Shown here one piece after another: positions 40,973 through 49,025 of a stretch of 64,000 nucleotides of DNA. The position numbers and the translations under genes are program-made. Numbering within the stretch: the stretch's first letter is position 1; every line of letters begins with the position of its first letter. Origin of the DNA: Lachnospiraceae bacterium. GTDB taxonomy: Bacteria; Bacillota; Clostridia; Lachnospirales; Lachnospiraceae. The notes beneath the pieces are model-generated. The model had not been told where the DNA came from and made no database searches. It was given only the letters and a program-made list of their open reading frames with translations. The stretch covers positions 1 through 64,000 of the forward strand of contig JABZIZ010000012.1 in NCBI GenBank assembly GCA_015258065.1, in the 5' to 3' direction.

Positions 40973-42169
40973 TCATTTGCAGAGTGCATAGGTGTCCCGT
41001 GCAATTGCCAACTCTTCATTGGTAGGAATGGCATAGACGAGTACTTTACTGTCGTCTGTGGAAATCTTCACTTCCTCTCCACGCTTCTTGTTGGCTTCCT
41101 CATCCAGATGAATCCCCAGAAGGGTCAGTCTGTCCACGATCATCTTACGAACAAAGCCGGAGTTTTCGCCGACACCCGCCGTAAAGCAGATGGCGTCCAC
41201 CCCACCAAGCGCAGCCGCATAAGCGCCGATGTATTTCACCACACGGTAGGCGAAAGCCTTGACTGCCCGCGTTGCTCCGGCGTTATTCTCGTTCATTCCC
41301 GCTTCCAGGTCACGGAAATCGCTGCTCAAATCTCCTGACAATCCGAATACGCCGGATTTTTTATTCAAAAGATTCATCACCTCCGCAGTTGACAGATTCT
41401 CTTTTTTCTCCAAAAATTCCAGAATAGAAGGGTCAAGATCCCCGCTCCTGGTCCCCATGATGAGACCCTCCAGAGGGGTAAGACCCATGGACGTATCAAT
41501 GCACTTGCCATATTTCACTGCCGATACCGAGGCGCCGTTTCCCAGATGGCAGACAATCACCTTTAAATCTTCCGGTTTTTTTCCCAGAATCTCTGCCATA
41601 CGACCAGAAACATAGGCATGGCTGGTGCCGTGGAAGCCATATCTGCGAATGCGATGCTTCTCATACAAGCTGTAAGGAATCCCGTAAAGATATGCCTCTT
41701 CCGGCATCGTCTGATGAAAGGCGGTATCGAAAACAGCAACCATCGGGATCCCGGGCATCAGTTCCTCGCAGGCATAAATCCCCGTCAAATTGGCAGGGTT
41801 GTGAAGAGGCGCCAGGTCGGATACCTCTTCAATCGCACGCTTGACTTCTTCTGTGATCCGCACCGATTTGGTAAATTTCTCTCCCCCATGCACGATCCGA
41901 TGGCCGACGGCGCCGATTTCTTTTAAATCTTTCACCACGCCGGTCTCCGGATTCGTCAGGGCTTCAATCACGAGTGCGATCGCCTTCTTGTGATCCGGCA
42001 TCGGGATTTCCTGTGTGATTTTCTCGCCCCCCGCAGGTGTAAAGCTGATTGCGCTTCCCTCAATGCCGATTCGTTCGCAAATCCCCTTCCCGATCACCTG
42101 CTCGGTATCGGAATCGATCAGCTGGAACTTCAGCGAGGAAGAGCCGCAGTTAATTACCAGAATTTTCAT
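40973..42169 (-). CDS. ackA: Acetate kinase
   Basis: AckA makes ATP and acetate from acetyl phosphate in fermentation. The 398-residue protein starts MKILVINCGSSSLKFQL and has GHRIVHGG, FHGTSHAYVSG, VCHLGNGAS and FTAGVGENS, all ASKHA-kinase family marks. It is not paired with pta here. A promoter reads toward it from the dyad at 42219-42245. AGGAGAAGG precedes the ATG. Readthrough into rpmF is likely. Confidence 0.97.
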   Translation of the reverse strand: MKILVINCGSSSLKFQLIDSDTEQVIGKGICERIGIEGSAISFTPAGGEKITQEIPMPDHKKAIALVIEALTNPETGVVKDLKEIGAVGHRIVHGGEKFTKSVRITEEVKRAIEEVSDLAPLHNPANLTGIYACEELMPGIPMVAVFDTAFHQTMPEEAYLYGIPYSLYEKHRIRRYGFHGTSHAYVSGRMAEILGKKPEDLKVIVCHLGNGASVSAVKYGKCIDTSMGLTPLEGLIMGTRSGDLDPSILEFLEKKENLSTAEVMNLLNKKSGVFGLSGDLSSDFRDLEAGMNENNAGATRAVKAFAYRVVKYIGAYAAALGGVDAICFTAGVGENSGFVRKMIVDRLTLLGIHLDEEANKKRGEEVKISTDDSKVLVYAIPTNEELAIARDTYALCK

Positions 42170-42195
42170 ATTACCTTCTCCTTTGTCTCATTTTT

Positions 42196-42245
42196 TTGAC
42201 AAGCTTACCCAACCTGTCTATACTGAAACCAATAGTTTCAGTATA
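42196..42245. promoter_or_regulatory. Divergent ackA/tmcAL promoters sharing one dyad
   Basis: Plus strand: TTGACA (42196-42201), 17 bases, TATACT (42219-42224), for tmcAL. A perfect 11-base inverted repeat (TATACTGAAAC 42219-42229, GTTTCAGTATA 42235-42245, five-base spacer) includes this -10 box and, on the other strand, an identical TATACT (42240-42245). A TTGAAA lies 16 bases from that one, toward ackA. A dimeric protein bound here would cover both -10 boxes. The regulator is unknown. Confidence 0.6.
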
Positions 42246-42279
42246 CCCTCAAACACAACTTTTTCAAGGGAATTCATCC

Positions 42280-43587
42280 ATGAAAACCACCGCCATCATC
42301 GCCGAACTCAATCCGTTTCATAATGGGCACAGCTCTCTCTTTCGCTATGCTAAGGCAAAAACAGGAGCTGATTTCTGTATTGCACTCATGAGCGGTGATT
42401 TTGTGCAAAGGGGAAGCGCCGCCATTATGGAAAAATATACCAGAACCCGGATGGCGCTGGCTTCCGGTGCCGATCTCGTGCTTGAGCTCCCCGTCTATTA
42501 CAGCCTGGGAAGTGCGGAATATTTTGCTTCCGGCGCCATTTCCACCCTGAACAAATTACATGTTGTCGATACCCTTTTATTTGGAAGCGAGAGCGGGGAG
42601 ATGGACGGTCTCCTTCGCATTGCCGACCTTCTTGCCACGGAAGTACCTTCCTATCAAATGTATCTGCAAAGTGCCCTCAAGAAGGGAGAACCCTTTCCCG
42701 TTGCCAGAAGAATGGCACTGGAGAACTGTCTTCCCACCGCCCACAAAGAAGACATTCTCTTGCTGGATACACCGAACAATTCTCTTGGCATTGAATACTT
42801 GAAGATGATGAAACGGACCCATGCTTCCTATGAGGCAAGGACGATGAAGCGCATTCCGGGCGTTTGCGCCGAACAGATTCGCACCTCTCTTCTGCAGTCG
42901 CATGGTCGAATCAGACGCTCTTACATGCCGGAGCAATGTGCCCTCCTTCTCAAAGAATATCCCCTTCGCAGTGGCTTTTCCTTTGCCGAAAACAACGCGT
43001 TCTCTCCCATGCTGGAATATCATCTGACCATGTCTACCCCTGCTTCGATTGCGAAAATACAGGATGTTGGCGAAGAACTTGCTGCAAGAATCTATAAGCT
43101 GCTACCCACCTTCACCACCTTCGATGAATTTGCGCTGAAGCTGAAAACGAAGAATCTGACTTATACCAGAGTCAATCGCGCTCTTCTCCATATCCTTTTA
43201 CAACAAAAAAAGAGCAATATGGAGGAATATATTGCTTCCGGTACCACCTATGCCCGTGTTCTGGGTTTTCGTGAAAGTGCCTCTGCACTTTTGTCCAAGA
43301 TGAAAAAAGAGTCGGAACTTCCTCTGATTACCAAGCTCTCACAGGCTGCTTCTTTATTAAAAAAGCAACCACAGGGAGGATCCTCCGAAGAAAGAAATTC
43401 CGGAGATGGAGCTTCCGTGTCTGAAACTTCCCTGACCGGAAATTCTATGACCGGAAGGGCTCTTGCCTACCGTCTTCTCGAAGAGGATGTCAGAGCCAGT
43501 GCCATCTATGATATCTGCTTCTCTTCCCATACGGAGCCCCGCATGGCTGTCAACGAATTTCAGAAAGAAATTGTGGTGGTTCCGTAA
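42280..43587 (+). CDS. tmcAL: tRNA(Met) cytidine acetate ligase (YlbM family)
   Basis: TmcAL acetylates C34 of elongator tRNA-Met using acetate and ATP. The 435-residue protein starts at MKTTAIIAELNPFHNGHSSL with the nucleotidyltransferase HxGH motif near residue 16, then MSGDFVQRG and LELPVYYSLGSAEYFA. An extra Ser/Gly-rich stretch lies around residues 365-390. Its reaction uses acetate, the product of acetate kinase, and the two genes share a control region. AAGGGAA precedes the ATG. The stop is 13 bases from the convergent diguanylate cyclase. Confidence 0.93.
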   Translation: MKTTAIIAELNPFHNGHSSLFRYAKAKTGADFCIALMSGDFVQRGSAAIMEKYTRTRMALASGADLVLELPVYYSLGSAEYFASGAISTLNKLHVVDTLLFGSESGEMDGLLRIADLLATEVPSYQMYLQSALKKGEPFPVARRMALENCLPTAHKEDILLLDTPNNSLGIEYLKMMKRTHASYEARTMKRIPGVCAEQIRTSLLQSHGRIRRSYMPEQCALLLKEYPLRSGFSFAENNAFSPMLEYHLTMSTPASIAKIQDVGEELAARIYKLLPTFTTFDEFALKLKTKNLTYTRVNRALLHILLQQKKSNMEEYIASGTTYARVLGFRESASALLSKMKKESELPLITKLSQAASLLKKQPQGGSSEERNSGDGASVSETSLTGNSMTGRALAYRLLEEDVRASAIYDICFSSHTEPRMAVNEFQKEIVVVP

Positions 43588-43600
43588 ACAAAAAGTTCTT

Positions 43601-44944
43601 CTATCCGTTTTGCAATCGCCTTGCCTTGGTCAGCCTCTTGTCGTAGTACATGGCATCGTCCGCCTTCTTAATGATCTCTTCCGAGGTTTTGCCGTCTTCC
43701 GGGTATCTGGCAAAGCCGACGGAAAGATAAATGTTCAGCTGAATCTTCCCGATTCCAATCGGTCTGGCTACATTCAGGCGAATCCTCTTAATCATATCGT
43801 TATAGAAGCTCTTCTGCTGGTCTCCTGCTATAATGACGGTAAATTCGTCCCCTCCGATCCGGAAGCTTCTGTCCTTATCCTTAACGCTGTTCGCCAGCCT
43901 CTTTCCTACCACACTAAGCAGGATATCCCCTGTCTCATGTCCATACACATCGTTTACGGTTTTAAAATCATTCACATCCATATAGATAATGCCATAGGGC
44001 GATTTTTTTTTGGCCAACTCTTCCAGATATTCCGTATAACTGCGCTTGTTCAAAAGCCCCGTCAGGTGATCCCGGTAAGAAAGATCCTCCAGCTCCTTTC
44101 CTCTTCTGCGCGCACCTTCAATCCCCCATCCGGCAATCGTGGTTAAGATCGTTAAGACAAAGGCAATGCCTGCCACCAGGATCAGTTCCTGCATATCAAT
44201 CCAGCTGTTGCTCATGGCAATGCCCAACATGATTTCGTAACCGCCGGATAATTTCAGGGGATAGCTGACCGGGTCTTTCAGAGGTCGGTAATCGGAAGAA
44301 GCCAGGATATTTTCCGGAAGAGCCGGGTAGGATCCTGCATAAAAGCAGAACTGGTATCCCGCCTGTTTCAGACTGTTGACGTTTTCCGTTAGCAGCACCT
44401 CCGGGAGCTTAAGCACCACACAGGCAAACCCCCAAAAGTCGTTTCCGTTGACATAGACGGGTCTTATCATCATCATGACTTTCTGTTGATTGCCTAACGT
44501 CACGGGAGCAATGAACATCGGTTTCTTCGTGTCTCTTGCCGCCTTGGCGGCCTGCTGCGTCGCGGTGTCTGCAAACAGATTCCCCGGTACCCCTCCTACA
44601 TTTTCCGCAGGATAAATCCCCTGCACCTTGCCGCCGGGTGCCAACCATATTCCGTAAATCCCGCTTTGATGCTCACACATCATTGCCGAATCATCCCGAA
44701 ACATCTGATCGGTAATTCTACCGGATTGTGACTGAATTAACATTTCCCAAATCAGCGTAGCAGAAAAACGTGCGTTGAGGCTCCCCTCTACATCAGAGGC
44801 GACCGACTGCACGACATACCTTGCCCGTTCCTTCCGGCTATTCATCGTCCGTGTCAGAAACAGCGCTGCCCAGGCGGTAGAAACCAACAGCCCTACCACA
44901 AACGATAGCCAAACTGCGCCGCTCCTGTTCTTTTTTTTCTTCAT
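43601..44944 (-). CDS. Membrane diguanylate cyclase (extracellular sensor plus GGDEF)
   Basis: The 447-residue protein has an N-terminal membrane helix (WLSFVVGLLVSTAWAALFL), an outside sensor domain of about 200 residues resembling CHASE domains, a second helix near 255-275, and a GGDEF domain at the C-terminus. The active site reads IGGDEFTVI, so it should make cyclic di-GMP. The inhibitory I-site has KxxD instead of RxxD five residues before GGDEF. The ribosome site is poor (AAGGT close to ATG). Divergent from the small orphan gene at 45138. The ligand is unknown. Confidence 0.9.
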   Translation of the reverse strand: MKKKKNRSGAVWLSFVVGLLVSTAWAALFLTRTMNSRKERARYVVQSVASDVEGSLNARFSATLIWEMLIQSQSGRITDQMFRDDSAMMCEHQSGIYGIWLAPGGKVQGIYPAENVGGVPGNLFADTATQQAAKAARDTKKPMFIAPVTLGNQQKVMMMIRPVYVNGNDFWGFACVVLKLPEVLLTENVNSLKQAGYQFCFYAGSYPALPENILASSDYRPLKDPVSYPLKLSGGYEIMLGIAMSNSWIDMQELILVAGIAFVLTILTTIAGWGIEGARRRGKELEDLSYRDHLTGLLNKRSYTEYLEELAKKKSPYGIIYMDVNDFKTVNDVYGHETGDILLSVVGKRLANSVKDKDRSFRIGGDEFTVIIAGDQQKSFYNDMIKRIRLNVARPIGIGKIQLNIYLSVGFARYPEDGKTSEEIIKKADDAMYYDKRLTKARRLQNG

Positions 44945-45048
44945 ACCTTATTATTTTCGGTGAAAACAAGCGGATAATCAAGTGAAATAATCAGATAATT
45001 GCTAATTAAATAAAAAATTTAGTTAAATCTAACATTGTGTCCTTGCCC

Positions 45049-45090
45049 TTTCCTGCTCCATAGCCGATATATGGGCTGAGATACAGGAAA
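45049..45090 (+). promoter_or_regulatory. Structured leader ahead of the orphan gene
   Basis: TTTCCTG (45049-45055) pairs with CAGGAAA (45084-45090) around an inner AGCC/GGGCT stem (45062-45077). It lies about 50 bases before the ATG at 45138. No known riboswitch class was recognised. Confidence 0.3.
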
Positions 45091-45137
45091 AACAAATCAT
45101 CCAAAACTCTATCCGCATCGCCACAAGGAGGTTCCAC

Positions 45138-45563
45138 ATGAATATAAACGGATATTCCGCGCTTTTTTCCAGCCTGTCCGGTCAGTACAATATCCAGGAT
45201 TCTTTTGCAAACCTTTATAACAACTATCGACAAATCAAACAGGGAAGCTATGGTCACCTCATGAAGGCCTATGTCGGCAAGGTTGGCAACCAGGCCGCCC
45301 TCAAAGCCTTCCGTGAAACGGGAGGTACGGTAGATGGACGTGGCGCCCTGCCAGATCCCAAGACCATACAAAAAGAGAGAAAGACGTCTTCCCCGGCAAA
45401 AAAGGAAACGTCTTCCTCTGCATCTACCACTCCTATGAAGAAAAAATCCGTTTGGTTAGACCGTCAGATCTCCTATGCGGAAAAAAAGACCTCTTACCGC
45501 TCTGATGGAAGCGCCAGCCAGACAGAGCCCCCTGCCGGATCCTCGGTTGACTCCTCGGTTTAA
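45138..45563 (+). CDS. Unknown small protein, low-complexity tail
   Basis: I do not recognise a family with certainty. The 141-residue protein has a polar, ordered N-terminal half (MNINGYSALFSSLSGQYNIQ ... YNNYRQIKQGSYGHLMKAYVG). Similar openings, with a GSYxxLLKAY-like stretch, occur in small Lachnospiraceae proteins of unknown role. The second half is rich in Ser, Lys, Thr and Pro and probably disordered. There is no signal peptide or membrane helix. AAGGAGG lies seven bases before the ATG, a strong site. It is divergent from a diguanylate cyclase and convergent with the GH3-like gene. Cell-surface or motility roles would be guesses. Confidence 0.7.
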   Translation: MNINGYSALFSSLSGQYNIQDSFANLYNNYRQIKQGSYGHLMKAYVGKVGNQAALKAFRETGGTVDGRGALPDPKTIQKERKTSSPAKKETSSSASTTPMKKKSVWLDRQISYAEKKTSYRSDGSASQTEPPAGSSVDSSV

Positions 45564-45608
45564 GGAGAAGATGCGGTCCCGGGCCGTACAAGTGCAGACA
45601 CTTCTTAG

Positions 45609-45631
45609 GCTTTCACTCCGATTGTGAAAGC
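45609..45631 (+). terminator. Shared hairpin between convergent genes
   Basis: GCTTTCAC (45609-45616) pairs with GTGAAAGC (45624-45631), followed on the plus strand by TTGATTTTG. It lies within the last codons of the GH3-like gene and would end the plus-strand transcript of the orphan gene. Confidence 0.6.
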
Positions 45632-47016
45632 TTGATTTTGTATATTCGTGATAGAGAGGTATCAATCCTCTCTTCGGTCAGCGTGCCGGCATGCACTGCG
45701 TCCAGCACGCCTTGATAAGCATCTGTAAAATTCTCCGGAAGGTAAAGCAGGTCCGCACCCGCTAAAAGAGCATCCACAGCTGCCGTCCCCGAAGTAAAGC
45801 GGTCAGTGACTGCCCTTTGGTTGAGCGCATCTGTCATTACAATCCCATCATATCCCAACATCCGTCTTAATTGTCCTTCGATCATTCCGGAAGATAGAGA
45901 ACAGGGAAGATTCTCAACATCTGCCCGGGTTAAGACCACATTGCTCATCTGAATCAGCGGGACATCCTGCGACATACAATTTCGAAACGGCACAAAATCC
46001 TCTGTCTGCAATCTCCCCATGTCCTTCTGGCACTCCGTCACCCCTTCTTTTCCTGCTGCATCCTCTGCTCCTGCCACCGGAAAATTCCCCGCCGCCGGCC
46101 AAATGCCTCCCGCCTGGAGTCCTCGAACGGTAGCGACCGAGCGCTGCGACAGCAACTGCAGATCCGGATCCGCATCTGTTTCCAAGGAATCTCTCGTGCT
46201 TTCTTCTCCTGCGTCTGTCAGATTGGCACAGGGCTGAAGACAAAGATTGAAGCCCAGATTTTTCAGGAACTGGCCGGTTTCTTTTGCTTCTTCCTCCACA
46301 CCGTTTGACCCATCCTCCGTCTCCGGTTCGAAGTTTGACGAATCCTCCCTCTCCGGTTCGAGAAGGGCTGCTCTATCGTTCCCCTGCTCCCCCTCCTGTA
46401 CGGATTCTGAAACAGACGCATTTGCCGGCGCTACCTTCCTGAGCCAGGAGCCGTCTCCCTCCGGCAAGAGAAAAAGAGGATAGCTGCTCTGCTTTTTGAT
46501 CTGCTGAAGGAAAGAATGAAGCTTGTCTACAGAGACAAATTTTTCTTTGGTAAAAACAAGTCCCCCCACCGGCATCCTGGTAAGGGCGCCCGCATCTTTT
46601 TCCTCTTTTCCTCTTCCTCCTGTCTTCTCCAGCTGATCGACAGATACCACAAACAGGCCTGCCACCTTTTCTTCCAGCGTCATGCCTGCAATGGTTTCTC
46701 TGACCTGTTCGTTTCTCAGATCGGTTGGACTAAGAACAGGAGACTTCGTTTCTTTCTGTTTCTCTCTTTTTTCTCCGAGCACCTGCGTACGAAGCGCTTC
46801 TTTCGCTTCTTGTCTGTTTTGTACAGAATTCTCCGGTTTCTTTTGCCTGTTGCCTGCAATCAGAAAAGCGCTGCTTCCTCCAACCAAAAGAAGAAGTGCC
46901 GCTACGAGGCTCCAGGCAAGGAAAGTCGCACGTCTCCTCCTTTTTTTCCTTCTCAATCTTGCCATTTCCGGATAATCTACACGTCCGGTAGAAGAATCTT
47001 CTTCCTTCCAGTCCAT
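45613..47016 (-). CDS. Membrane-anchored GH3-like protein, catalytic loop altered
   Basis: The protein of about 467 residues has a cytoplasmic N-terminus, a basic stretch and one membrane helix (FLAWSLVAALLLLVGGSSAF), so the bulk lies outside. The fold is that of NagZ/BglX-type GH3: MTLEEKVAGLFVVSVDQ, MPVGGLVFT, the nucleophile-site VMTDAL and the end ALLAGADLLYLP. However, the usual KHFPGHGD acid/base loop reads AGNFPVAGAED, and the substrate loop normally DxEGGRVxR reads LPEGDGSWLRK. A Glu/Ser-rich insertion lies in the middle. It may bind glycans without cutting. I start at ATG 47014-47016 (MDWKEED). Confidence 0.8.
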   Translation of the reverse strand: MDWKEEDSSTGRVDYPEMARLRRKKRRRRATFLAWSLVAALLLLVGGSSAFLIAGNRQKKPENSVQNRQEAKEALRTQVLGEKREKQKETKSPVLSPTDLRNEQVRETIAGMTLEEKVAGLFVVSVDQLEKTGGRGKEEKDAGALTRMPVGGLVFTKEKFVSVDKLHSFLQQIKKQSSYPLFLLPEGDGSWLRKVAPANASVSESVQEGEQGNDRAALLEPEREDSSNFEPETEDGSNGVEEEAKETGQFLKNLGFNLCLQPCANLTDAGEESTRDSLETDADPDLQLLSQRSVATVRGLQAGGIWPAAGNFPVAGAEDAAGKEGVTECQKDMGRLQTEDFVPFRNCMSQDVPLIQMSNVVLTRADVENLPCSLSSGMIEGQLRRMLGYDGIVMTDALNQRAVTDRFTSGTAAVDALLAGADLLYLPENFTDAYQGVLDAVHAGTLTEERIDTSLSRIYKIKLSQSE

Positions 47017-47183
47017 CACCCGTCCCCCATTTTTAACTGTTGATATCACCGGTTCCCTTCTCGTTTCCGGCAGCTTTCTGTTACACGATTTTCTTTCCCC
47101 TTCTCCCCCTCTTCGCTTGTCAGCTGCTCTCTCTCCTCCCGGATTTCCTGAATTCCCCGGATTTCCCGGTCTTCTCTAATTTC

Positions 47184-48899
47184 CTAGATCTGCTGTAATA
47201 CCTCCGTAATGGCCGGCAAAAACTGTTTTTTCCTGGAAACCACGCCGGGCAGAATCACACAATCCTTCTCCATCTCCTGTCCAAAGGCGGTCTTTAAGAT
47301 CTTCGGTGCGGCGCTCCCTGCCCAGATCACAGTCGAAGATTCGTTAATGATATTGGTAAGCAGGAAGTACATCAGGTCCAGCCCCATCTGATTCCTTTCC
47401 TCCTCGAGGCAGGAGGCGATTTTGGTTCGGATCTCGGAAAGCTCATCTTCATTCATCGAACTGATTTGACCGATGCCGAAGTTGGTTCCTTCGATGGAGA
47501 ATTTTTTGAAATCCTGATGCAAAATCTCTTCCGGCGTCTTGTTCTTCAAATTGCTGCCCGCACGAAACATTGCCTTGGCAAAAGACGGTACATCGATCTC
47601 TGCAATTCTGGCAAGTGCTTCTCCTGCTGCTTTGTCCACTGCCGTACAGGTGGGGGAGCGATACATCAGCGTATCGGAAAGGATGGCCGACAGCATGAGT
47701 GCCGCTATCTTCGGCTCGATTTCGATCCCATGTTCCCTATACATCTCATATACAATGGTACAGGTAGACCCAAGCGGTTCCCCCCTGTAATAAATCGGAC
47801 CAAGCGTTTGGACACTGGCTGCCCGGTGGTGGTCGATGATTTCCTGAATATCGGCGGATTCCACCCCGTGTACCGCCTGCCCCTTTTCATTATGATCTAC
47901 CAGAATCAGCTTTTTCCTCTTCGCACCGAGGAAATTTCGTCTGGAAATCATGCCTGCATAATCCCCATTTTCATCCAGAATGGGAAAATAGCGATAACGC
48001 ATCTGCGCCATGACATCCTGAATGTCCTCAATGTAATCATTCATACGGAAGTAAACCAGCCCATCTCCCTTCATAAAGTAATGAATGGGTACCGACTGAT
48101 TGATCAGCCTTGCGACCGAATAGGTGTCATAAGGCGTCCGAATAATTCTGGTGCCGTGCTCCTTTGCCATTTTTTGAATGGTATTTGCCACCTCCGCATT
48201 CCCGCAGACCACGAGGAGGGAAGCATCCAGTTCGATTGCACAAAGCTGCGTCTCATAGCGATTTCCTACCAGAACAATGTCTCCGGATTCAAAAAAATTC
48301 TCCAGCATTTCCGGACTGCCTGCCGCAATCAGAACCTTTCCTTTCTCGATGCAACCTTCTTTGGAACCCACAATCATCTTGCCATCCAGCGTCTCCAGAA
48401 TATTTTGATAGCTTGTCCCGGCCTTGGAAACAAAGTCTGAATCGTAAATGTCCATATAGGACCTGACGATGTCTCCCGTGGTAATCAGACCTTCCAGACT
48501 CTTTCCCTTTAAGATACAAAGAGTGACGACATCCGCCTCTTTCATTCTTTCCCAGGCCTTCTTCATAGAAGTATCACTGGAAGCCTCCGCAATCCTTCTG
48601 ATTTCGATATCTTTGACCTGCGTCCTGACATCGTCTAAAAGCATCGGTTCCGGAACTCCCGTTTTCTTCAGAACGTATCGCGTTTCTTCATTCAACCTTC
48701 CCGCTCGTGCCGGAATATATTTTTTTCCGGTGATTTTCTGCTTTAAATTGGCATAGGCAATCGCCGCACAAATAGAATCGGTGTCCGGCTGTTTATGTCC
48801 AATGACGTAGACCGGTGTCGTATCTTCCTTCTTTGGCACCAGGTCTTTTGGGTCCTTCTCTACCTTTTTCAGCAGATTCTTTTTTCTTTTTTCAGGCAT
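47184..48899 (-). CDS. ppaC: Manganese-dependent inorganic pyrophosphatase with CBS and DRTGG domains
   Basis: This DHH-family enzyme hydrolyses pyrophosphate. The 571-residue protein has GHKQPDTDS (metal site) near residue 35, a regulatory insert of CBS domains around a DRTGG domain at about 75-330 (ITTGDIVRSYMD, VVCGNAEVANTI, YFPILDENGDYAGMI), then VDHNE, DHHRA and LSAILSDTLMYRSPT, and the C-terminal DHHA2 domain with SRKKQ. In relatives the CBS pair binds adenine nucleotides and tunes activity. GGAGG precedes the ATG. Three tandem repeats lie directly upstream. Confidence 0.93.
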   Translation of the reverse strand: MPEKRKKNLLKKVEKDPKDLVPKKEDTTPVYVIGHKQPDTDSICAAIAYANLKQKITGKKYIPARAGRLNEETRYVLKKTGVPEPMLLDDVRTQVKDIEIRRIAEASSDTSMKKAWERMKEADVVTLCILKGKSLEGLITTGDIVRSYMDIYDSDFVSKAGTSYQNILETLDGKMIVGSKEGCIEKGKVLIAAGSPEMLENFFESGDIVLVGNRYETQLCAIELDASLLVVCGNAEVANTIQKMAKEHGTRIIRTPYDTYSVARLINQSVPIHYFMKGDGLVYFRMNDYIEDIQDVMAQMRYRYFPILDENGDYAGMISRRNFLGAKRKKLILVDHNEKGQAVHGVESADIQEIIDHHRAASVQTLGPIYYRGEPLGSTCTIVYEMYREHGIEIEPKIAALMLSAILSDTLMYRSPTCTAVDKAAGEALARIAEIDVPSFAKAMFRAGSNLKNKTPEEILHQDFKKFSIEGTNFGIGQISSMNEDELSEIRTKIASCLEEERNQMGLDLMYFLLTNIINESSTVIWAGSAAPKILKTAFGQEMEKDCVILPGVVSRKKQFLPAITEVLQQI

Positions 48900-48912
48900 C
48901 CTGTTTCCTCCC

Positions 48913-49014
48913 TGTCATGGAACTTCGTTTTGAATCTTTTCTTTATTTCCTGCCATAGAACGACGTTCTGAATCTTTATTTCATTCCCGTAACGGAACTT
49001 TCAGTTGAATCTTC
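48913..49014. repeat. Three tandem degenerate repeats of 37-38 bases ahead of ppaC
   Basis: Units begin near 48913, 48951 and 48988 on the plus strand. Each has a GGAAC/AGAAC-like block followed by a GTT and then GAATCTT (48932, 48970, 49007), with spacing of 38 and 37. The first two copies are close to each other; the third is more diverged. They fill the 126-base gap between the ABC gene stop and the ppaC start. Confidence 0.75.
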
Positions 49015-49025
49015 CGGATTTTCCG

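Noticed and set aside
47466..48440. 324-codon plus-strand frame opposite ppaC
   Set aside because: Antisense shadow of the pyrophosphatase gene with no family resemblance.
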